The notes beneath the pieces are model-generated. The model ran no database searches, had not been told where the DNA came from, and saw nothing but the letters and a program-made list of their open reading frames with translations. The position numbers and the translations under genes are program-made. Positions 20,325-30,819 of a stretch of 64,000 nucleotides of DNA are shown here, in pieces. This stretch comes from Xenia sp. Carnegie-2017 (Eukaryota; Cnidaria; Anthozoa; Malacalcyonacea; Xeniidae), in assembly GCF_021976095.1 (NCBI RefSeq), contig NW_025813483.1:4493503-4557502 (forward strand), given 5' to 3'. Every line of letters starts with the position of its first letter. Position 1 is the first letter of the stretch.

Positions 20325-23030
20325 TCTACAAGTTAAATGTTTAGTTTTAGTGGTACCAGCCTTGTATGAAATAAGTGAAGATTTGATCAGTCTACAAGTT
20401 AAATGTTTAGTTCTAGTGGTACCAGCCTTGTATGAAACAAGTGAAGATTTGATCAGTCTACAAGTTAAATGTTTAGTTCTAGTGGTACCAGCCTTGTATG
20501 AAACAAGTGAAGATTTGATCAGTCTACAAGTTAAATGTTTAGTTCTAGTGGTACCAGCCTTGTATGAAACAAGTGAAGATTTGATCAGTCTACAAGTTAA
20601 ATGTTTAGTTTTAGTGGTACCAGCCTTGTATGAAACAAGTGAAGATTTGATCAGTCTACAAGTTAAATGTTTAGTTTTAGTGGTACCAGCCTTGTATGAA
20701 ACAAGTGAAGATTTGATCAGTCTACAAGTTAAATGTTTAGTTCTAGTGGTACCAGCCTTGTATGAAACAAGTGAAGATTTGATCAGTCTACAAGTTAAAT
20801 GTTTAGTTTTAGTGGTACCAACCTTGTATGAAACAAGTGAAGATTTGATCAGTCTACAAGTTAAATGTTTAGTTCTAGTGGTACCAGCCTTGTATGAAAC
20901 AAGTGAAGATTTGATCAGTCTACAAGTTAAATGTTTAGTTTTAGTGGTACCAGCCTTGTATGAAACAAGTGAAGATTTGATCAGTCTACAAGTTAAATGT
21001 TTAGTTCTAGTGGTACCAGCCTTGTATGAAACAAGTGAAGATTTGATCAGTCTACAAGTTAAATGTTTAGTTCTAGTGGTACCAGCCTTGTATGAAACAA
21101 GTGAAGATTTGATCAGTCTACAAGTTAAATGTTTAGTTCTAGTGGTACCAGCCTTGTATGAAACAAGTGAAGATTTGATCAGTCTACAAGTTAAATGTTT
21201 AGTTTTAGTGGTACCAGCCTTGTATGAAACAAGTGAAGATTTGATCAGTCTACAAGTTAAATGTTTAGTTTTAGTGGTACCAGCCTTGTATGAAACAAGT
21301 GAAGATTTGATCAGTCTACAAGTTAAATGTTTAGTTCTAGTGGTACCAGCCTTGTATGAAACAAGTGAAGATTTGATCAGTCTACAAGTTAAATGTTTAG
21401 TTTTAGTGGTACCAGCCTTGTATGAAACAAGTGAAGATTTGATCAGTCTACAAGTTAAATGTTTAGTTCTAGTGGTACCAGCCTTGTATGAAACAAGTGA
21501 AGATTTGATCAGTCTACAAGTTAAATGTTTAGTTCTAGTGGTACCAGCCTTGTATGAAACAAGTGAAGATTTGATCAGTCTACAAGTTAAATGTTTAGTT
21601 CTAGTGGTACCAGCCTTGTATGAAACAAGTGAAGATTTGATCAGTCTACAAGTTAAATGTTTAGTTTTAGTGGTACCAGCCTTGTATGAAACAAGTGAAG
21701 ATTTGATCAGTCTACAAGTTAAATGTTTAGTTTTAGTGGTACCAGCCTTGTATGAAACAAGTGAAGATTTGATCAGTCTACAAGTTAAATGTTTAGTTCT
21801 AGTGGTACCAGCCTTGTATGAAACAAGTGAAGATTTGATCAGTCTACAAGTTAAATGTTTAGTTCTAGTGGTACCAGCCTTGTATGAAACAAGTGAAGAT
21901 TTGATCAGTCTACAAGTTAAATGTTTAGTTCTAGTGGTACCAGCCTTGTATGAAACAAGTGAAGATTTGATCAGTCTACAAGTTAAATGTTTAGTTTTAG
22001 TGGTACCAGCCTTGTATGAAACAAGTGAAGATTTGATCAGTCTACAAGTTAAATGTTTAGTTCTAGTGGTACCAGCCTTGTATGAAACAAGTGAAGATTT
22101 GATCAGTCTACAAGTTAAATGTTTAGTTCTAGTGGTACCAGCCTTGTATGAAACAAGTGAAGATTTGATCAGTCTACAAGTTAAATGTTTAGTTCTAGTG
22201 GTACCAGCCTTGTATGAAACAAGTGAAGATTTGATCAGTCTACAAGTTAAATGTTTAGTTCTAGTGGTACCAGCCTTGTATGAAACAAGTGAAGATTTGA
22301 TCAGTCTACAAGTTAAATGTTTAGTTTTAGTGGTACCAGCCTTGTATGAAACAAGTGAAGATTTGATCAGTCTACAAGTTAAATGTTTAGTTCTAGTGGT
22401 ACCAGCCTTGTATGAAACAAGTGAAGATTTGATCAGTCTACAAGTTAAATGTTTAGTTTTAGTGGTACCAGCCTTGTATGAAACAAGTGAAGATTTGATC
22501 AGTCTACAAGTTAAATGTTTAGTTTTAGTGGTACCAGCCTTGTATGAAACAAGTGAAGATTTGATCAGTCTACAAGTTAAATGTTTAGTTCTAGTGGTAC
22601 CAGCCTTGTATGAAACAAGTGAAGATTTGATCAGTCTACAAGTTAAATGTTTAGTTTTAGTGGTACCAGCCTTGTATGAAACAAGTGAAGATTTGATCAG
22701 TCTACAAGTTAAATGTTTAGTTCTAGTGGTACCAGCCTTGTATGAAACAAGTGAAGATTTGATCAGTCTACAAGTTAAATGTTTAGTTCTAGTGGTACCA
22801 GCCTTGTATGAAACAAGTGAAGATTTGATCAGTCTACAAGTTAAAAGTTTCATTTTAGTGGTACCAGCCTTGTATGAAACAAGTGAAGATTTGATCAGTC
22901 TACAAGTTAAAAGTTTCATTTTAGTGGTACCAGCCTTGTATGAAACAAGTGAAGATTTGATCAGTCTACAAGTTAAAAGTTTCATTTTAGTGGTACCAGC
23001 CTTGTATGAAACAAGTGAAGATTTGACCAG
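20325..23030. repeat. 66-bp minisatellite, array 1, 41 copies
   Basis: Exactly 2,706 bp, that is 41 x 66. Each unit has tctacaagttaaatgtttag, tagtggtaccagccttgtat and gaaacaagtgaagatttga. Units vary mainly at one C/T site (ttctag or ttttag). The last three units carry agtttcatttta instead of the usual form. Because 66 is a multiple of 3 and the unit lacks stops in one frame of each strand, both strands read open for more than 900 codons. I read this as a by-product, not a gene. Confidence 0.97.
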
Positions 23031-23260
23031 TTTCATTTGTTTGGCAGATAGGGGGTATGGGAAGGTTTAGGTGGGGATTACGAGGGCAGAGGGAGGTTAT
23101 GTTTCACATCTGAAACTGTGATTCAAATTTTCATCCTTAATTCACAACCAGATTACACAACATTGAGCAATGAAGCATGAATTAAAACATAAAACTAAAA
23201 AAATGCAAATACCATTAAACCATGACCATTTATTATAGTGAAATGTGTGATAATTTACAT

Positions 23261-24636
23261 TCAACGTTTTCCACCAACACGACCTGTACTTCTTCCACCT
23301 TTTTGTTTTGTTTGAGCTTTTGTCTTCACTGGTTGTTGTGCGGCCTTGAATAAATGATGAGTGTTATTGAGATATCTTAGTAAGAATGGTTTACTTCATG
23401 TAAGAAGTAAATAAAAGATGCTTACTGTTTTTTACAAGTGAATGCAAACCAAGAAGATCTTGCAAGAAATTAAGATCAGATCATTGCAAGCACAAGACCA
23501 AACATCAAGGGTTGCACATGCTTGGGAGTTCTCACAAATGTCTCTGAGGTTTGCATAAGCCAGCGCAAACATGAAAAAACATCTTTTATTTCTTTTACAA
23601 AATAACCATAATGTAAACAGACAAATTTAAACAAAAGTTTTAATTCTTCCTCTAAATGTATTCATGATTGATTTGTAAATTCTCTTTGATTGATTCATTG
23701 ATTTTAATTGGTTGAGCTTTGAATGGTTTGCAAACATAGCTATAGACTAACTGCATACGTTTTACTGTTTCTATTTTATGATACACAATATAAAGTGACA
23801 ACGATTCATCGAATCATTAAAAACTATGATAAATATTGAAATTCATGAAGAAATTTATCACTCACTTGTGAGGGAATTAAATTCACAATATGTGTCATAA
23901 TTTTGCCCAAAGTTAGTCATGAAAAGTTTGTCATACAAATAGCCCACACACAAACAAACAGTCAAAGTTTTAATAAATATTAATTTCAATGTTTGAACAG
24001 AAAATTTTTGTTCAAAGCAGTTTATCAACAGCAAATTCCACTGAGAAAGCCAACCTAGTTTACTTTACAATAGTTGAGTAATTGGTATAACCTTTACATA
24101 CCTTTGTCATCTTTTTAGCCTCCTTCTTTTGCCTGATTTTATCTTTAGCAGCTCTAAATGTTTTTAAATCATCAAAATAATCAATTTTCTCAAAATCTGA
24201 TTCAGTTTAACTTTGAGGATTTTCAATTTTTCCCTCTGATTATAATTCATATTCTCACAGTTGTCACTCATACAATGTAGGAATGTAGGTAAAATGAATC
24301 TTCACTGAGAAACAAAATCAAAAATCTTCTAGTCAAGCATAAAAGATGTAATTTTTTAGATATTAAAGACACAAGACAGTTGTTTTTAATACCTTATTGC
24401 CTGCTCTCTTTGTGCTTTTCTTACTTCAGGCTTTTGATTGCGTTTGGCCAAAAAAGTTTCGAGAGTTGCACCCTGGATGGCTCTTTGGAATTTAACATTT
24501 CGTCTCGTTCTCTTTTTGGAGACCTCTTCAACTGAGCCCTTTTTGTGTTTTCTACGGTAAAGGACAGTCCATGAAATCTTTCGTGGATTTCTTCTCATCA
24601 AGAAGGATCTCTCACATTTTTTGTCTAGGAAATTGA
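23261..24636 (-). pseudogene. RPL24: Ribosomal protein L24 (eL24) gene, copy 1, 5' exons missing
   Basis: Three exons on the minus strand match large-subunit protein eL24. The first (24636-24393) encodes [20 protein letters not shown], then [20 protein letters not shown] and [16 protein letters not shown]. The second (24153-24102) encodes [17 protein letters not shown]. The last (23344-23261) encodes [14 protein letters not shown] and ends GRVGGKR with a stop, like the human protein. The introns are present, so this is a DNA-level copy. The upstream exons are absent because homology stops at 24700, and the first exon lacks four bases compared with copy 2, so this copy is probably dead. A poly(A) signal, AATAAA on the minus strand, lies at 23234-23229. 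Confidence 0.9.
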
Positions 24637-24694
24637 CTATTAAATTGATGTATAAAACATTTATTGGTTATGGAAAAATAATATAGATGTGATT

Positions 24695-25042
24695 TTACAA
24701 TCTTTGTGAACAATACAATGTTTCTTTATCTTTTTTGATGGTGGTCTTTTGATTTTCTTTGATGAAGTAGTTGATGAAAGTGTTGGAAATGACCGTCGAA
24801 GAGCAGCGGGACTTGGTGGACGGAAGACTTGGTCGATTTAGGGGTAGAGAAGTTACGGACAAAGAATTTCCTTCGATATTTCCCCCATCTTCCTGAGTCA
24901 AAGTTGCCTGAGAATTTGATTCTATCAGACGACGATCAATTGTCAAAGTATTTCTATCATCGAAATTATCCAGAAGATTACGCGCCTCCTCCTGAGAAAG
25001 ATTTGATAAAGCAGCCCGAAAGTTTCCAGTATTTTCAGCCAT
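24695..25042 (-). CDS. Unrecognised open reading, 115 aa
   Basis: Minus-strand reading from ATG 25042: MAENTGNFRAALSNLSQEEA, then polar, Ser/Thr/Asn-rich sequence ending KDKETLYCSQRL. I do not recognise it. It lies just past the breakpoint where the RPL24 unit ends and has no visible repeat relatives in the window, so it could be an exon of a unique host gene or chance. No domain or signal peptide is seen. Confidence 0.3.
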   Translation of the reverse strand: MAENTGNFRAALSNLSQEEARNLLDNFDDRNTLTIDRRLIESNSQATLTQEDGGNIEGNSLSVTSLPLNRPSLPSTKSRCSSTVISNTFINYFIKENQKTTIKKDKETLYCSQRL

Positions 25043-25137
25043 GTAGTGAGAGTTTATTTTGATTGAATTATTAAGTTTAAAGTCGAGATAGCACGATGTC
25101 GAATGCAAACATGTTGTCAAAATCAAAACAATACACT

Positions 25138-25204
25138 TCTCCGTTGTTTGTTACGAGAGGAAAGGAATTTCTCTGATCGATTACTGCGGGAATACTTGAA
25201 TTGC
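25138..25204 (+). pseudogene. 67-bp A20-like OTU fragment
   Basis: Encodes LRCLLREERNFSDRLLREYL and is nearly identical to the same piece of the OTU exons (for example 47565-47500 minus). It is cut sharply at both sides: a stray piece from a rearrangement. 25205-25500 has nothing I can identify. Confidence 0.7.
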
Positions 25205-25503
25205 CACAAACACCAAGACATTATATGAATAAGTAATTGATATGTGGGGGCGAGCATATTGCAAACTTCACCCATTTGAAAAAGTATTTCCGTTTGTAAA
25301 CTCGGTCACATTCACAAAAAAGTTGCTCGTCGAATCTAAACAGTGAAAACTGTTGCAAATGTCCGAAATTTTTCTCAGCATGGAATTGAACATATCCCGG
25401 AATGCAAACAAAAAACGTCATCGCCACGGACTATTTAAGTGTTACAATGTAAGTGTGTTTATTATTGAATGCCGACTAATGCTTCGTGGTGTCTTCGTAA
25501 ACT

Positions 25504-25555
25504 ATGGAAATGATTAGTAGCACAATCTGTCAAATTCTTACCGATGATTTAACAG
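25504..25555 (+). pseudogene. Decayed A20-like exon 1 remnant with splice donor, copy E
   Basis: A short open piece, MEMISSTICQILTDDLT, ends at a good donor, ACAG/GTAAGG. Its end matches the end of true exon 1 of the fullest gene (KTVYQVLIEDQT at 41790) in both sequence and codon phase. The GNGNC motif with the catalytic Cys has degenerated. The next OTU exon in phase is at 28002, after an intron of about 2.4 kb filled with repeats. Confidence 0.5.
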
Positions 25556-25780
25556 GTAAGGTAACGCTCACGTTTCTCAAATGTATGATACGATAACGTT
25601 ACGTCAAAGATACGAAAAAAATCCAGGATAATGTTATACTTTCTAAAACCTGTGTAATATTTTTTATCGACTTTAATGTTAATTTTAGAGACTTTTCTTC
25701 TATTTAGCTTTTGTTTTGAGTTGATTTCCATGAATTCAGTTTTACCAACATCGAGAGTTAAGCATGGCTACCAACTCTGA

Positions 25781-26399
25781 ATTCATGATAGTTTCAACAT
25801 CTAAGATAATAACTTGTGTCTTAATTGGTGTAAAGTAATACAGAGAATTTTTCCGATTAATACGTGAATTGTAAAGTAGGAAAAGTTAGAAAGTTAGGCC
25901 AAATCATCTTTTTGTAAAAACGCTCTCCTTTCTCAATTGTGATTGGCAGACGTATTTATGTCTGCATTATTTGTCTGCGTTCTCGTATCATACACGTATG
26001 ATACGAAAACGATACACGTATGATACGAGAACGATACACGTATGATACGAGAACGATACACGTATGATACGAGAATGATACACGTATGATACGAGAACGA
26101 TACACGTATGATACGAGAACGATACACGTATGATACGAGAACGATACACGTATGATACGAGAACGATACACGTATGATACGAGAACGATACACGTATGAT
26201 ACGAGAACGATACACGTATGATACGAGAACGATACGCGTATGATACGAGAACGATACGCGTATGATACGAGAACGATACACGTATGATACGAGAACGAGT
26301 TGGATGAACGAGACAAGGATGAACGCTGTGATACTTGAGAAAACTTTGTTCATCGTAATGAGCAGCAATTTTGTTTTTAAATTCATGATAGTTTCAACA
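25781..26399. repeat. Insertion carrying the 22-bp array, between 19-bp direct repeats
   Basis: The 19-mer attcatgatagtttcaaca occurs at 25781-25799 and at 26381-26399, exactly 600 bp apart. In the related L blocks near 48602 and 63190 it occurs once with nothing between (one base differs), which is the empty state. The insert also contains a stretch related to 62735-62900. Confidence 0.7.
25989..26296. repeat. 22-bp minisatellite, 14 copies
   Basis: Exactly 308 bp, 14 x 22, of a unit with gatacacgtatgatacgag plus aac. The unit contains a near-palindrome around gtatcat-acacgt-atgatac. All three minus-strand frames stay open across it, which explains several overlapping Arg/Ser/Tyr-rich readings; these are not genes. 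Confidence 0.95.
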
Positions 26400-26756
26400 C
26401 CAGTAACTGTTTCACCACTTGCAGTTAAGTAGGTTTGTCTCGTCCCCAAACAACCATTCGAGAATGATACGTGTATGGAAAGGGAATGATAGGCGTTTAT
26501 TATATCGCGACAAAAAGTGCCTTCTATTAAAATAGTTTTCGATTCATACGAATAGAATATACGTTTATTAATAGCATGTGCATCAACCATCGAATCAAAC
26601 TACGTTGTAAACTCGGTCACATTCACAACAAAGTTCCTCGTCGACTCGAGAAATACAAAATAGCCAACTGTCGCTTGATAGACTTTACACGCAAGTGACA
26701 AAAAGAAATATGTAATATATAAATCGTTTGAGAACGGTGCTCTGTAAATTTTAAAG

Positions 26757-27491
26757 ATTAAAGCCTAGGCCACACTATCGGCTGTATTCACGAAAACGAA
26801 AACAAAACGAAAATTCGTGCACGAAGTACATGTCAGATACGACGTAAAATTGCACGCATGTTTACAAAGATCGGCTAAAACGTAAACGGTAATTATTGGA
26901 TGTGTCTATGTAGTATCCTTTGCAGTGACAAAACAAGCAAAAAAGAAAAGGTGTCTTCTGGAAAAAGATACTCCTTCTGAAGTTGAAAGCAAGCATTTAG
27001 CAAGATACTAGATTCACCCAATTAATAAACGACGTGATCGACTGGGATAATTTAACAATTTGATTAAAGAGTTACGAGAACCGAACAAAGAAAACAGACT
27101 CATAAAATACTTGCGAGTGACGACAAATTGTATTTCTCACATCAGATTTATTAAAACCTCGTGCCATCCTGCCATCTTTGTGTAGTAAAGTTTTAGATTA
27201 TTAGCCAATTGCATGCGTTTTCGTTAACGAAAAAGGTCAAAAATTCAACTCTTCTAATCTGCACGAAAACGAAATTTTCGTTCAAGATTTTCGTTGCGGC
27301 AGTTTTCGTTCTAATTTTCGTCGATATGGACGAGTGTGGCCTAGGCTTTAGGCCACACATAGTGGCTAGAATTCATTACCACGAATTCAGTTTTACCGAT
27401 TAATACGTGAATTGTAAAGTAGGAAAAGTTAGTAAGTTAGGCCAAATCATCTTTTTCGTCCATATGGAGGATAGTGTGGCCTAGGCTTTAG
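26757..27491. mobile_element. MITE-like element with agcctaggccacact ends
   Basis: The left end reads taaagcctaggccacact and the right end mirrors it at 27472-27491. A further mirrored end lies inside at 27328-27345, so the element looks composite. The interior has many cgaaaacgaaaa stretches. A second copy is at 48970-49715 and a third starts at 63590. It lies in the intron between the exon 1 remnant and OTU copy E. Confidence 0.6.
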
Positions 27492-28001
27492 ATTCAGCGC
27501 ACAAACGAGTAAAATACGATACACGCGTATCTGCGTATCTTACAGCAAAAAAATGCTTTGTCGAATGAAACCACTTTTTATTTAATACGGACACTATCAG
27601 AGATCGCAGACGTAGATACGCATGTGTTAAAACTATTTTCTCATGTCTGCGGGGACACGTTTATCACCTTATTCCAAAGAAAGAAAAGCTACTAATATTA
27701 AGTATGAAAGGAAAGAAATACACTGAAAATAGCCGCGAATTAGCATCGAGCAATTGTCCTGTAAGCAGACAGACTATATCAGCCGTTGTCAGAGATTCAA
27801 AAAAACGATACGCGTATAAAATAGAACGATAAACGTATGATACAAGAACCATACGCGTATGATACAAGAAAGATACGCTCATCATACGCAAAATTATGTT
27901 AACAAATACGCGAGCGGTACCGTACCCGATTGATGGAGTTTCTTGGCTAGCCGGATAACTCGACTCCATACAAGTCCTTATTCATTTAAACTTCATTTTA
28001 G

Positions 28002-28534
28002 GCACTTATCGACAACGCTGGCAGTTGGAAGTCGAAAGGCAGTTGAAGGATCAAAATGCTGGTATCCCAATGGATTTTGGTGTAGAGCAATGGAGCGAAG
28101 ACTGGAAGAAAACAGTCGCTCTTCCAAGTTTTTACTGTCTTGAGGAGATTCATATATTTGCCTTAGCTAATATTCTTCGAAGACCAATTCTGGTAATATG
28201 TGCCAATTTTAATCGTGGTGAATATGATGAACCAATTGCTGGTGTAAACCTTGGTGGCATATACTTACCACTGTTATCTGACTCCGTGGGTTGTATCAAA
28301 ACTCCTCTTTTGATTCGCTATCACCATGGACACTTTACAGAACTTGTGTTGACAGAAAATAATGAAGGAGTATCATTAATGAAATACGATGGTCAGCCTA
28401 TGAAACTCCATTGTTTGTTACCAGAGGAAAGCAATTTCTCAGATCGATTACTGCGGGAATACTTGAATTGTTTTAAGTTGAATTACACCGATGAAAATGG
28501 GTGTATAACGAAAATACTTGTAGCTAAAATGTAA
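28002..28534 (+). pseudogene. A20-like OTU exon, copy E
   Basis: Behind the acceptor cattttag, one open frame encodes the second part of an A20-type OTU domain: YRQRWQLEVERQLKDQ, CLEEIHIFALANILRRPILV, NLGGIYLPLLSD and RYHHGHFTELVLTENN. It ends CITKILVAKM and a stop. The LEEIHIF.L.NILRRPI stretch is nearly that of human TNFAIP3. The His of the catalytic site is kept. The Cys exon is replaced by a decayed remnant at 25504, and the zinc-finger region present in the fullest copy is absent. The frame is unbroken, so a short protein could still be made, but not an active protease. Confidence 0.75.
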
Positions 28535-29534
28535 GCCTGTGATACATGTGGCTAAAATAGCCTTGTGGGAAGTCTTGCATGGACGCTGTTCTAACGATAT
28601 AAAATATACAAGACATTCAAGAACTTTAGAAAATATGTTTAGTGAGCTTCCAAGGTGTAATATATTATTCAGTCCAGGATGACTAAAAAAGCGTTTTTAC
28701 TTGAGAAATGCTCTCTTATGTACACGAGCTTCCATCTATTAACTAGTCATTATACATACCTTAATTATACTAACTATTTTTATATACCTTAATTACACAA
28801 ACTATTTAAACATACGCTAATTATGCTACTATATTATACAAGGTTCTATTCTTTGCTTTCAAGGTGAATATGATGAATTGCGTAAAATCAGTCAAGACTC
28901 AGATTTTGCCTTTCTCTACTGTCTGTACGCTCTCTCTCAAGTTGTATATCCACGACGAAATTAGAATTTTACAGTCAGTTAACTTACTTCACCATACTTT
29001 ACACTAGGAATGAACCCTTCAGACTATGGAGAGTTGCAAAAAATAACGTGCTCACGTTTATGATGATATTACAAATTTACCACGAACTATTGAATTACAA
29101 AGATTTTACTTTCTGGGGTGCAGAAATTTTTTAAAATTGTAGTTTTGGTCTATTTCTATGGCTCTAATTAAAACTTTATGTTGGGCATTAATTTTATTAC
29201 ACGAATTCGATTTCCGCTCGGCAAGTCTCTCGCTACTAAGTATTTACTGTGCTAAATTGCAGTCGTTTGCATGTTGACTAAACGGAAAAACGCGTAAAGA
29301 GATCGTATGAATTGTAACTACAGCACATTGAAAATGCCTATCATTAAATCCTTTCGTGTTATCGTTACAATTACGTTTATGTCTCATTGGAGGTTGATTA
29401 CGGCTGAATCATGCATATGTTAAACGTCTGCTGATTTCAATGGGTTGCATTTTGCATGCACCCTGTAAATACAAAGGGTGAGTTTCAATATATTTTCATA
29501 CTTTCACGCAACATTTGTTAACGAAAATATACAT
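28535..29534 (+). repeat. Tail block T of unit 2
   Basis: Same block as 19364-20324, with an extra ~30-bp repeat of the cttaattatactaactattt kind near 28755-28815. The last ~160 bp before the array are almost identical to those before array 1. Confidence 0.75.
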
Positions 29535-30589
29535 TCTACAAGTTAAATGTTTAGTTTTAGTGGTACCAGCCTTGTATGAAATAAGTGAAGATTTGATCAG
29601 TCTACAAGTTAAATGTTTAGTTTTAGTGGTACCAGCCTTGTATGAAACAAGTGAAGATTTGATCAGTCTACAAGTTAAATGTTTAGTTTTAGTGGTACCA
29701 GCCTTGTATGAAACAAGTGAAGATTTGATCAGTCTACAAGTTAAATGTTTAGTTCTAGTGGTACCAGCCTTGTATGAAACAAGTGAAGATTTGATCAGTC
29801 TACAAGTTAAATGTTTAGTTCTAGTGGTACCAGCCTTGTATGAAACAAGTGAAGATTTGATCAGTCTACAAGTTAAATGTTTAGTTTTAGTGGTACCAGC
29901 CTTGTATGAAACAAGTGAAGATTTGATCAGTCTACAAGTTAAATGTTTAGTTCTAGTGGTACCAGCCTTGTATGAAACAAGTGAAGATTTGATCAGTCTA
30001 CAAGTTAAATGTTTAGTTTTAGTGGTACCAGCCTTGTATGAAACAAGTGAAGATTTGATCAGTCTACAAGTTAAATGTTTAGTTTTAGTGGTACCAGCCT
30101 TGTATGAAACAAGTGAAGATTTGATCAGTCTACAAGTTAAATGTTTAGTTTAGTGGTACCAGCCTTGTATGAAACAAGTGAAGATTTGATCAGTCTACAA
30201 GTTAAATGTTTAGTTTTAGTGGTACCAGCCTTGTATGAAACAAGTGAAGATTTGATCAGTCTACAAGTTAAATGTTTAGTTTTAGTGGTACCAGCCTTGT
30301 ATGAAACAAGTGAAGATTTGATCAGTCTACAAGTTAAATGTTTAGTTTTAGTGGTACCAGCCTTGTATGAAACAAGTGAAGATTTGATCAGTCTACAAGT
30401 TAAATGTTTAGTTTTAGTGGTACCAGCCTTGTATGAAACAAGTGAAGATTTGATCAGTCTACAAGTTAAATGTTTAGTTTTAGTGGTACCAGCCTTGTAT
30501 GAAACAAGTGAAGATTTGATCAGTCTACAAGTTAAATGTTTAGTTCTAGTGGTACCAGCCTTGTATGAAACAAGTGAAGATTTGATCAG
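29535..30589. repeat. 66-bp minisatellite, array 2, 16 copies
   Basis: 1,055 bp, 16 units of 66 with one base missing in one unit (near 30150). It lacks the agtttcatttta end variant of arrays 1 and 4, and ends gatcagtttgatttgttcgg like array 3. Confidence 0.95.
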
Positions 30590-30819
30590 TTTGATTTGTT
30601 CGGCAGATAAGGGGTAGGGGAATGTTTAGGTGGGGATTACGAGGGTAGAGGGAGGTTATGTTTCACATCTGAAATTGTGATTCAAATTTTCATCCTTAAT
30701 TCACAACCAGATTACACAACATTGAACAATGAAGCAGGAATTAAAACATAAAACTAAAAAAATGCAAATACCATTAAACCATGACCATTTATTATAGTGA
30801 AATGCGTGAAAATTTACAT

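Larger units (their letters stand above)
25560..27990. repeat. Left block L of unit 2
   Basis: Region before OTU copy E that recurs at 48310-50209, in part at 53370-53836, and at 62735-64000. Shared landmarks are tttatcgactttaatgtta, gttaagtaggtttgtctcg, and degenerate gatacgcgtataaaatagaa runs near the OTU exon. It contains a 22-bp array, a MITE-like element and no supported gene. Confidence 0.7.

Noticed and set aside
20286-23070. Giant open readings of over 900 codons on both strands
   Set aside because: They are produced by the 66-bp repeat (a multiple of 3 with no stop in one frame per strand). Both strands cannot sensibly code, the array shrinks to one copy elsewhere, and no start or splice context supports a gene.
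23355-23600. A snoRNA inside the RPL24 intron
   Set aside because: Ribosomal protein introns often hold snoRNAs, and the minus strand here has TTGATGT and CTGA-like boxes, but the spacing does not fit a C/D box RNA and the similarity between copies is explained by duplication.
25933-26590. Overlapping Arg/Ser/Tyr-rich readings on the minus strand
   Set aside because: They come from the 22-bp repeat, which is open in all three minus frames. The reading changes with copy number and is absent from sister blocks.
20325-30589. Regular repeats that could look like a CRISPR array
   Set aside because: Units are directly tandem with no unique spacers, and the surroundings are eukaryotic genes and transposons.
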